From assembly GCA_017617145.1 (NCBI GenBank), contig JAFZWX010000204.1, positions 1-64,000 of the forward strand: a stretch of DNA of 64,000 nucleotides, in the 5' to 3' direction. The notes under the pieces were generated by a model, which was given only the letters and a program-made list of their open reading frames with translations, had not been told where the DNA came from and made no database searches. Both the position numbers and the translations under genes were made by a program. Positions within the stretch are counted from its first letter, which is position 1. Every line of letters begins with the position of its first letter. Of the stretch, positions 41,450 through 49,078 are shown piece by piece. Origin of the DNA: Treponema sp. (GTDB lineage: Bacteria > Spirochaetota > Spirochaetia > Treponematales > Treponemataceae).

Positions 41450-42420
41450 TGTCTTTATTTTCTGTAAAGGTTCCGCCTCAATATGATAAAGCAGAAAGAC
41501 TCGATAAATATATTGCGTCCTTACCAAATGGAATGAATCGTTCTAAATTAAAAAGTGGTGTAACTGAAATTTTAGTAAACGGAAAAAAATCAAAGCTTTC
41601 ACAAAAAATTTGCGCTGGTGATTTAATAGATATCTCTTGGGAAGACAACATTCCAGACAATATTGAACCCGAAAATATTCCGCTTGATATTATTTATGAA
41701 GACGAAAATGTTACAGTTGTAAATAAAGCACAAGGCATGGTAACACATCCTGCATGTGGAAATTGGAGTGGCACTCTTGTAAATGCTTTACTTTATCATT
41801 GGGGACGCGAGGCTGTTAAACAAATAAAAGAGGGAAGTGAGCAAAAAATAATGGAATTCCGTCGTCCCGGAATTGTTCATCGACTCGATAAAGAAACTTC
41901 TGGAATTATTATTACAGCAAAAAATCGGGATGTCGAAGAATTTTTGGGGCAGCAATTCAGGCAAAAAACACTGAAAAAGGAATATATTTTAATTGTAAAA
42001 GGACGCCCACCTGCAGTTGCGGGAGATATAAGAACACAAATAATCCGTGATCCAAAAGACCGTAAACGATTTAAAGCTGTAACAGATACAGACGAAGGTA
42101 AATATGCAAGAACTATATATCATTGTATTGCAAGTTACGGAAATTATACGCTTGTAAGAGTAAGGTTAAAAACCGGAAGAACACATCAGATTCGTGTACA
42201 TATGAAATATTTAGGATGTCCGATTGTAGGTGATTCTATTTATAATAAAGTTGACCCTATTTTTCCAGATGCAACTCTTATGCTTCACTCAAAGCTTTTA
42301 CAAATTACACTTCCTGGCGAACAAAAACCACACACATTTATAACACCAACTCCAAAACGATTTTTAGAGCTCGAAAAAAAATTAAAACAGATGTATAACA
42401 AAAAAGAATTTACAGAATGA
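41449..42420 (+). CDS. rluD: RluD-type 23S rRNA pseudouridine synthase
   Basis: 323 residues: an N-terminal S4 RNA-binding domain (about 15-75) and the RluA/RluD catalytic domain with the aspartate in HRLDKETSG (about residue 141) plus GRTHQIRVHMKYLG. It isomerises uridines in large-subunit rRNA. Start and stop both overlap neighbours (TAATG and ATGA). RluD rather than RluC is favoured by the layout but target bases cannot be read from sequence. Confidence 0.87.
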   Translation: MSLFSVKVPPQYDKAERLDKYIASLPNGMNRSKLKSGVTEILVNGKKSKLSQKICAGDLIDISWEDNIPDNIEPENIPLDIIYEDENVTVVNKAQGMVTHPACGNWSGTLVNALLYHWGREAVKQIKEGSEQKIMEFRRPGIVHRLDKETSGIIITAKNRDVEEFLGQQFRQKTLKKEYILIVKGRPPAVAGDIRTQIIRDPKDRKRFKAVTDTDEGKYARTIYHCIASYGNYTLVRVRLKTGRTHQIRVHMKYLGCPIVGDSIYNKVDPIFPDATLMLHSKLLQITLPGEQKPHTFITPTPKRFLELEKKLKQMYNKKEFTE

Positions 42421-43190
42421 GTGAATTGCAAATTAAAATCTTACATAAACCAGATTCTCAAAAGCCTTTTGTAATTATAGATAAGCCCGCTGGACTTCCT
42501 TCGGCACCATTGAGTGAAAATGATACAAATAATGCTTTCTGGCAGGCAGCTAACCTTTTTCCACAATTGCTTGACGTTCAAGGTAAAAAGTCTATAGAAC
42601 ACGGTTTATTACACAGACTTGATACTGCTACTGCTGGACTTATCATAATTGCAGCAACACAGGAATGCTATGATTTTTTGCAAGGGGAACAGAAGGAGAA
42701 CAGAATAATTAAGACATATACAGCTGAATGTGAATTGCCACGTCGATTTGCTCTTCGCAATGACGGAAACCGTGCGGTATCTGAGCCTGTAGAAGGGCAA
42801 ACTTTTAAAATCACATCTTATTTCCGTCCATACGGTCCGGGAAGAAAAGAAGTACGTCCTGTATTCTCAGAAGATTCAGAAACAGCTCTAAAAAAAGTTG
42901 AAAAAAAAGTTTTATACACAACAAACATTAAAATACAAAAAATCAACAAGACAAAGAATACAGCTTTAGTTGAATGTACTATAACAAATGGATATCGTCA
43001 TCAGGTACGCTGTCATCTTGCGTGTTGTGGACTCCCTGTAATAGGCGATATTATTTATAATTCTCAGGCTAAAGAAGACGCGTTAAAAAACAAAAGCACA
43101 GAACAAATGCATTTCTGTGCTTCAAAAATTGAATTTGAATACCCGAGAGGAGACTTGAACTCCTATGACCGTAAGGACACTTGGACCTGA
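42417..43190 (+). CDS. RluA-like pseudouridine synthase carrying an in-frame dispersed repeat
   Basis: 257 residues without S4 domain. The catalytic aspartate lies in HRLDTATAGLI (about residue 68); YRHQVRCHLACCGLPVIGD closes the fold. Between two beta strands (about residues 106-125) the peptide LPRRFALRNDGNRAVSEPVE is translated from family III and family I repeat DNA and has no counterpart in the family. The last 17 residues lie antisense within tRNA-Leu, so the original C-terminus has probably been lost or extended. It overlaps rluD by four bases. The enzyme is likely still functional because both insertion sites are at the surface, but that is inference. Confidence 0.82.
   Translation: MSELQIKILHKPDSQKPFVIIDKPAGLPSAPLSENDTNNAFWQAANLFPQLLDVQGKKSIEHGLLHRLDTATAGLIIIAATQECYDFLQGEQKENRIIKTYTAECELPRRFALRNDGNRAVSEPVEGQTFKITSYFRPYGPGRKEVRPVFSEDSETALKKVEKKVLYTTNIKIQKINKTKNTALVECTITNGYRHQVRCHLACCGLPVIGDIIYNSQAKEDALKNKSTEQMHFCASKIEFEYPRGDLNSYDRKDTWT
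42733..42802. repeat. Dispersed repeat inside coding sequence (families III and I)
   Basis: GAATTGCCACGTCG...CTTCGCAATGACGG, the right half of a family III element, runs into TGAGCCTGTAGAAGGGCAA, a degenerate family I core. Both are in frame. Confidence 0.8.
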
Positions 43191-43223
43191 ACCAAGCGCG
43201 TCTACCAATTCCGCCACCCGGGC
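43140..43223 (-). tRNA. tRNA-Leu (anticodon CAG)
   Basis: The minus strand starts GCCCGGGTGGCGGAATTGG and has a long variable arm typical of leucine tRNA. The anticodon stem CTTGG/CCAAG carries loop TTCAGGT, anticodon CAG; the T-arm reads GAGTTCAAGTCTC. The discriminator is A. The 3' end of the plus-strand pseudouridine synthase gene overlaps it by 51 bases. Confidence 0.95.
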
Positions 43224-43257
43224 TAATAAGTAAAATTAATATATCAAAAATAAGGGT

Positions 43258-43647
43258 TTAAGTCAAACAGCTGTAAAGTCCCACAACAAGAGCAGCAAGA
43301 ACAGCAATAACAAGAATATACATCCATATTGGAAGACTTCCGTCATAGTTTTTTGAAGTTGTGTGGTTTCTTAGGTTATCGAAGGAGCCCGTTTTAGAAG
43401 AACCTAATCCTAAAAGATTTTTTATTCCAAATGAACTTTTTTTACCGGAATTTGGTCTAACTGCATATCCACAGGCTGGACAACCATGTGTAAATTCTTC
43501 TGTTCTACCAACTTTTCCACAACGAGGGCAGCGTACAGATGCAAAGAATTTGCCGCAATATTGACAAACTTTATCATTCTGATGTACTTCTTTACCACAG
43601 AATTCACAGAAAAATCTCGCTTTTTTAAAACGGTTAATTTTCATCAT
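43258..43647 (-). CDS. Double zinc-ribbon protein with C-terminal membrane anchor
   Basis: About 129 residues. Two CxxC...CxxC ribbons follow each other (CEFCGKEVHQNDKVCQYCG and CPRCGKVGRTEEFTHGCPACG), then a basic linker and one C-terminal helix (MYILVIAVLAALVVGLYSC). The start, one of two adjacent ATGs at 43647/43644, lies inside the end of the upstream gene, so translation is coupled. It may be a small adaptor at the membrane. Function unknown. Confidence 0.8.
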   Translation of the reverse strand: MMKINRFKKARFFCEFCGKEVHQNDKVCQYCGKFFASVRCPRCGKVGRTEEFTHGCPACGYAVRPNSGKKSSFGIKNLLGLGSSKTGSFDNLRNHTTSKNYDGSLPIWMYILVIAVLAALVVGLYSCLT

Positions 43648-44347
43648 AGATATTTTGAATTTGTACAATAACAAATGTATTTGTTGGAGTAAGTTTCATT
43701 ACATTTTGAATAATTACATTGGCTGTTCGAACTTTTATGCTGTCAAAAAATGAGAAACATTCAACAGGCATTTCTTCTTTTACTGTATTTAAATCAGCTT
43801 CTTCAAAGAATGAACATGAAAGTGTTTTGCCGTTGTAATCAAAATATTTACCACTAACAAACTTTTTAGTTTCTGGATGTGTAAAAATGAAGTGACCGGT
43901 GTTTGGAATAGATGATTCTTCAGTTGCTTGAAGTTCTGTCTCTGATACTGAGGTTTGCTCTTCGACAGGCTCTGGAATCACGTTATTTGCATCAGAGCCC
44001 GCATCATCAACTAATATAGCAGTAAACTCTTCAAATTCAGAAAAACATCCGTTAACACCAAGAATACGTGCTTTTTCTTCATCTTCTTTAGAAACTGGGG
44101 TAGGTTCATAAAGATAAATCTCTACATTATCACCGCCAATTCCACTTTTAACAAATTGTACAAGAGTTTTCCAATGACGAGGGTATTCTGAAGAACTAAC
44201 AACAATTAAATCGGGCCTTATTTCTTCAATATTGTCTAAAGCTTTTAAAAGCCATTTATAAATTATTGTATCGTAAGATGCTTTTTTTAGAATATCATCG
44301 AGAGTAGAATATACTTTTTCGTCTTCAGAAATAATCAGCGCTTTCAT
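43634..44347 (-). CDS. Pseudo-receiver plus PilZ-like protein
   Basis: 237 residues. Residues 1-110 look like a response-regulator receiver fold (MKALIISEDEKVYSTLDDIL, DLIVVSSSEYPRHW), but the phospho-acceptor Asp is replaced in this segment by serines, so it is probably not phosphorylated. Residues about 145-237 are an all-beta domain (HFIFTHPETKKFVSGKYFDYNGKTLSC) resembling a PilZ barrel without the c-di-GMP motif. The linker (about 122-140) contains VIPEPVEEQ, translated from a family I repeat. It overlaps the zinc-ribbon gene. Role unknown, perhaps a local scaffold. Confidence 0.6.
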   Translation of the reverse strand: MKALIISEDEKVYSTLDDILKKASYDTIIYKWLLKALDNIEEIRPDLIVVSSSEYPRHWKTLVQFVKSGIGGDNVEIYLYEPTPVSKEDEEKARILGVNGCFSEFEEFTAILVDDAGSDANNVIPEPVEEQTSVSETELQATEESSIPNTGHFIFTHPETKKFVSGKYFDYNGKTLSCSFFEEADLNTVKEEMPVECFSFFDSIKVRTANVIIQNVMKLTPTNTFVIVQIQNIYDEN

Positions 44348-44370
44348 ACAGAAAACCTTATTTTAATTAA

Positions 44371-45348
44371 TTACTCAGTTCCAAGATTTACTACTGTATA
44401 ATCATAAATTGTCCAGATTCCTTCACGCTGGCGAACCTTATATGTATAACGTTTCTTTTCGCTGAAGTTTGGATACTTAAACCATTCAATTACGGTTACA
44501 GTTCCTTCAGTAGGAGAGTAGGTTGTTTTTTCAATCTGGAAGCGTTCTGGAACAGCAATAATATCGTTTTCAATTCTAGACTGCATTAAGTCTGCTTTGA
44601 AAGATTCAATCATTCTGGCACGTTCCTGAGCAGAAACTGTAACATATTTTTTGCTCAAAGCAGAATTTCTTTTTAATAAAGATTCAACATCCATGTAAAG
44701 GAAGTACTGATCCCAAAGTGATTTTTGTCTTGCAATAATTGTCTGTTCAACAACCTTATCAGGACTGATTTCCTGAGGTTTCAAAATTTCAGCAGAAGAT
44801 TCTTTTACAGGAACATATGTTGAAGAAGCTGCAGAAGTAGAAGGTCTAATTTCCAATGTAAGTCGGTTAGAATTAAGCTTTATATATTTTGATTTGTAAA
44901 GTTCAGGATAAAAACTCATCTCAAGATAATAAACAGATGGGTCTTCAACTTTTATATAATCTTTAACATTTTCAATAAATGAATATTCTTCGCCACCTTC
45001 AAGAGCAATCTCACGGAAATATACAGTTCTGTTAGTTGTACGTTTTTCAATAACAGAATCTGTCATTTCAAGGGCGCTGTTTTTTACTGTATAAGCATAA
45101 AAATCAAGACTGAATGCTCTGTCATCTGCAAGCTTAAAACGCAGAGTATCTGTACCGTTATTTTTGATTGTAATATGTACATCAATAGGATTGTCGTCAT
45201 TCATTCCTGGATAGTAAATTGAACGGTTGTAATATTTGATTGAAACAGAAGCATCAGAATAATCCTGAACTGTAGATTCCTGTGCAAACAATGACTGTCC
45301 AAAAAGACAAAGAACTGTTATAATAAATGAAAGTTTACGGATTTTCAA
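44371..45348 (-). CDS. Exported protein of unknown function
   Basis: 325 residues starting at TTG (45348), supported by a perfect AAGGAGA ribosome site. Signal peptide to about residue 22 (LFGQSLFAQ). Residues about 30-165 form a beta-sandwich like intracellular proteinase inhibitor or Ig-like domains (IDVHITIKNNGTDTLRFKLA). A linker rich in Ser and Ala follows, then a helical/beta domain ending in EWFKYPNFSEKKRYTYKVRQREGIWTIYDYTVV, similar to NTF2-like folds. It lies 23 bases upstream of the pseudo-receiver gene. Periplasmic location is likely. Confidence 0.7.
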   Translation of the reverse strand: MKIRKLSFIITVLCLFGQSLFAQESTVQDYSDASVSIKYYNRSIYYPGMNDDNPIDVHITIKNNGTDTLRFKLADDRAFSLDFYAYTVKNSALEMTDSVIEKRTTNRTVYFREIALEGGEEYSFIENVKDYIKVEDPSVYYLEMSFYPELYKSKYIKLNSNRLTLEIRPSTSAASSTYVPVKESSAEILKPQEISPDKVVEQTIIARQKSLWDQYFLYMDVESLLKRNSALSKKYVTVSAQERARMIESFKADLMQSRIENDIIAVPERFQIEKTTYSPTEGTVTVIEWFKYPNFSEKKRYTYKVRQREGIWTIYDYTVVNLGTE

Positions 45349-45440
45349 CGTATTCTCCTTAAAACCTTTTTAATATTGCCGTACCAAAAATACAGCAAAT
45401 TGTTTCTTATATATTATATATAATTTATCGGTATTTTGTA

Positions 45441-48400
45441 ATGAAATCATTATCATCTTCTGTTAATAATTTTCTTCATAATTGGAAAGATTTTTCTAGT
45501 GCTGCAGATACAATAACTTCGTCTGACGTTGAATTCCCGGTACAAATTAGCGGAACGCATGGAAGTTTATTTACATATTTTTTAAATGAACTTAATAATA
45601 CTGCAAGATATAAAACCCTGCAAAAAGTTCAATACAGCAATTCAAGCAAAAAAACAGTTGGATATAATAGTTTTTCACAGGATTATCTTATAGTTGTGCC
45701 TGGCGAATTTGAAATGAATAATCTTGCAGAAGATATTAACGCCATTTTTCCAGAAGCACAGGTTTTTCTTTTTCCAAGCTGGGGAACAATTCCATATAGA
45801 GCAGCGGCCAAAGGTTCCGTTGTTTTTGGACAAAGAGCCGGATTTCTTTCAAAATTACTTGAACAACAAGTTTTTACTGCCAGTCAGAATCCCAGAGTTT
45901 TTATAATTACACAACGTTCTTTTATGAGTCCGCTGCCTCCACCTGAATATACAAAAGGCTTTTCGTTTACGCTAAAAAAACAAGATTCAATTGATACTGT
46001 AAAAATCGCTCAAAAGCTTTCAGAAATTGGTTATACAAGAGTTTCCAGAGTCAATGTAAGGGGTGAGTTTAGTCTTCGTGGTGAAGTTCTTGATATTTTC
46101 CTACCGCTTGAAGAAAATCCTGTTAGAATTGTTTTTGATTTTGACACAATTGAATCAATTAAAGAATTTGAAACAGATTCACAAATTACATTAAAAACTC
46201 GTGATAAAATTACAATTTGTCCTACAAAAGAAGTTTTATGGACAGATGAATTTGTAGAAAGGCTCCAATATAAGCTTGAAGAATATCAAAAAAGTGCAGT
46301 TTCTTCTAATACAGAAAACTCCGGAATAATTAATGAACATATTCATCTGCCGTTTACTGAACATGCCCTGCAATATCAGGAAATGATGCTTGATGAACTT
46401 AAAGTAAAAAAAGAAACAGAAGGCGAGGAGTTTTATTATAGTCTTTTATGGGATAAACAATATTCAATTCTTGATTATATAGATTCACAAACTTTTGTTT
46501 TATTTTATGATTATGACAGAATTATAAATGCAGAATTGGCAATTAATCGTGAATATACAGCAATGTATCGTAAGACAAAAGAACAAATTCCTGTTCTTCC
46601 GCCAGATATGATGCTTTACGAATTAAATCATTTGTTAGAAAAAGTATTAAATAGTCTATATTTTAAGACAGTTGCAGATGAAGATAATGATAAAATTACA
46701 AAAATAGTATTAAAAACAGAACCTTCTCGTAGTTTCTTTGGAAATTTAAATTACATGAAGGAAGAACTTACAAATCTTCAGAATGATGGCTGGAATATTA
46801 TAATTTTTACAGATAACGATAACCAGCAGCTTCGTATTCATGAAATTTTTAAAGAATGGACAGACATAGAGCCTGATGGTACAAAAAAACCGGTTCAACT
46901 TATTCCAAAAGCAATTTCAGCCGGTTTTAATATTCCTGAAATTAAGCTTTTGGTAATTCAGGAAAATGAGATTTTTGGCCGCAGAAAGTATGTTGCAAAA
47001 TCAGTAAACAAGGCTAAGTCTCAGGTAATAGATACATTTGTTGAACTGAATCCCGGAGATTATATTGTTCATGTAAACTGGGGAATAGGGCTCTTTCATG
47101 GAATTGAGCGCGTAAAATCGCTTGGTAATGAACGCGATTACATTAAGCTTGAATACGCAGATCAGGAATTTGCTTTTGTCCCGATTGAACAGGTAAATCT
47201 TGTTCAACGCTACATTGGAAACGAAGGTGGAAAACCTCGCCTTGACCGTATTGGTTCAAAATCCTGGGAAAACCGTAAAAGTAAAGTTCAAAAGGCAGTA
47301 GAAGATCTTGCACAAAAACTTATTGATTTGTATTCAAGACGAAAGGCAAGCGTAGGGTATGCTTTTCCAAAAGAAAAGGAATGGCAGAGTGCTTTTGAAG
47401 CCGCTTTTCCATATGAAGACACTCCGGATCAGATTACAGTAACAGAAGAAGTAAAAGCTGATATGGAAAAGCCTGTTCCAATGGATCGACTGATATGTGG
47501 TGACGTTGGCTATGGTAAAACAGAAATTGCCATGCGTGCAGCTTTTAAGGCAGTTATGGGCGGTAAACAGGTTGCATTTCTGGCTCCAACAACAATTCTG
47601 GCAGAACAACATTATGAAACTTTAATCGAACGCTTTAAGAATTTCCCTGTAAAGATTGCCCGCCTTAGCCGTTTTGTTCCAGCTGCAGAGCAAAAGAAAA
47701 TCCTTTTTAAACTTTCTGTGGGCGAGCTTGATATTCTTGTTGGAACTCACCGCATTATTCAAAAGGACGTTCATTTTAAAAATCTTGGACTCATGATAAT
47801 TGATGAAGAGCAGCGTTTTGGTGTTAAAGACAAAGAACGTCTTAAGGAAATGAAAAACAACGTAGACTGTCTTACAATGTCTGCAACACCAATTCCACGT
47901 ACACTTCATATGAGCCTTTTAAAAATCCGCGATATGAGTCTTTTGACAACACCACCACAGAATAGGCAGGCAATTGAAACTGTAATTGACGAATTTAACG
48001 ACGACAGGGTAGCGGCTGCCATAAGACAGGAAATGGACCGGGGAGGGCAGGTTTTCTTTTTACATAACAGGGTAGAGTCCTTGCTGGAAGTTCGTCAGCG
48101 CATTGAGCGAATTGTTCCAGAATGTCTTGTTGATGTTGCTCATGGACAAATGACAAGCAATGAACTTGATGATATTTTCCACCGTTTTAAGATGGGTGGT
48201 TTTCACGTGCTTATTGCAACAACAATTATAGAAAACGGAATTGATATTCCAAATGTAAATACAATTATCATTGACCGTGCCGATATGTATGGAGTTTCAC
48301 AGCTTTATCAGTTGCGTGGCCGTGTTGGACGAAGTGACAGAAAAGCTTATGCATATTTGCTTTATCCAAAAGACAGAGCCTTGAGTGAAGTTGCAATGAA

Positions 48401-49043
48401 GCGCCTTCAGGTAATAAGTGATTTTACAGAGCTTGGAAGCGGCTTTAAGATTGCCATGAAAGATATGGAAATCCGCGGTGCCGGAAATCTTTTAGGAAAA
48501 GATCAGTCAGGTGATGTATATGCAGTAGGATTTGATTTATATATGCGACTCCTTAATGAAGCAGTAAATCGTCTTACAGCGCAAAAAGATTACAAGCCAG
48601 ACAGCGAAGTTCTTATGGAGCTTGAATACACAGGCTACATTCCAGACACTTATGTAACTGTTCCTCAAATTAAGATGGAAATTTACAAGAAAATTGCTTC
48701 GATTACTACAGATGCAGAATTTGAATCAATAGTAACAGAGCTTTCTGACCGCTTTGGACCAATTCCAGATGAAGTTTCAAGTCTGCTTGCCCTTGCAGAA
48801 ATAAGAATTATCTGTGGTAAGCTTTCAATAAAATCTTTGCGCGAAAAGCAGGGCGAAGTAAAGGTTGAATTTGGCAATACAGAAAACTTTTCAATTGATA
48901 AATTTATGAAGCTCTTAAAAGATAATCCTGGAACTATAAGACTTAATCCAACAATGCCAAATGTGATGTTTATAAAGCTTGGCAAGATTGGCCTTAAAGA
49001 AAAATCAGAATTTATTCGCGAAAAACTTAGCCAATTGGCATAA
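45441..49043 (+). CDS. mfd: Transcription-repair coupling factor
   Basis: 1200 residues, full length. Mfd pushes stalled RNA polymerase off lesions and recruits UvrA. Domains in order: UvrB-like (about 60-350), RNA-polymerase interaction CarD-like domain beginning ELNPGDYIVHVNWGIGLFHG (about 530-595), helicase motor with Walker A GDVGYGKTEIAMRAAFKA (about 685) and DEEQRFGVKDKERL (about 790), second RecA lobe with QLRGRVGRSDRKAYAY (about 955) and the C-terminal TRCF domain. Its presence next to other repair genes is not meaningful; it stands alone after a divergent exported protein gene. Confidence 0.97.
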   Translation: MKSLSSSVNNFLHNWKDFSSAADTITSSDVEFPVQISGTHGSLFTYFLNELNNTARYKTLQKVQYSNSSKKTVGYNSFSQDYLIVVPGEFEMNNLAEDINAIFPEAQVFLFPSWGTIPYRAAAKGSVVFGQRAGFLSKLLEQQVFTASQNPRVFIITQRSFMSPLPPPEYTKGFSFTLKKQDSIDTVKIAQKLSEIGYTRVSRVNVRGEFSLRGEVLDIFLPLEENPVRIVFDFDTIESIKEFETDSQITLKTRDKITICPTKEVLWTDEFVERLQYKLEEYQKSAVSSNTENSGIINEHIHLPFTEHALQYQEMMLDELKVKKETEGEEFYYSLLWDKQYSILDYIDSQTFVLFYDYDRIINAELAINREYTAMYRKTKEQIPVLPPDMMLYELNHLLEKVLNSLYFKTVADEDNDKITKIVLKTEPSRSFFGNLNYMKEELTNLQNDGWNIIIFTDNDNQQLRIHEIFKEWTDIEPDGTKKPVQLIPKAISAGFNIPEIKLLVIQENEIFGRRKYVAKSVNKAKSQVIDTFVELNPGDYIVHVNWGIGLFHGIERVKSLGNERDYIKLEYADQEFAFVPIEQVNLVQRYIGNEGGKPRLDRIGSKSWENRKSKVQKAVEDLAQKLIDLYSRRKASVGYAFPKEKEWQSAFEAAFPYEDTPDQITVTEEVKADMEKPVPMDRLICGDVGYGKTEIAMRAAFKAVMGGKQVAFLAPTTILAEQHYETLIERFKNFPVKIARLSRFVPAAEQKKILFKLSVGELDILVGTHRIIQKDVHFKNLGLMIIDEEQRFGVKDKERLKEMKNNVDCLTMSATPIPRTLHMSLLKIRDMSLLTTPPQNRQAIETVIDEFNDDRVAAAIRQEMDRGGQVFFLHNRVESLLEVRQRIERIVPECLVDVAHGQMTSNELDDIFHRFKMGGFHVLIATTIIENGIDIPNVNTIIIDRADMYGVSQLYQLRGRVGRSDRKAYAYLLYPKDRALSEVAMKRLQVISDFTELGSGFKIAMKDMEIRGAGNLLGKDQSGDVYAVGFDLYMRLLNEAVNRLTAQKDYKPDSEVLMELEYTGYIPDTYVTVPQIKMEIYKKIASITTDAEFESIVTELSDRFGPIPDEVSSLLALAEIRIICGKLSIKSLREKQGEVKVEFGNTENFSIDKFMKLLKDNPGTIRLNPTMPNVMFIKLGKIGLKEKSEFIREKLSQLA

Positions 49044-49078
49044 ATAAGATATAATAGTCTAAATGCAGGAGGAGTATT

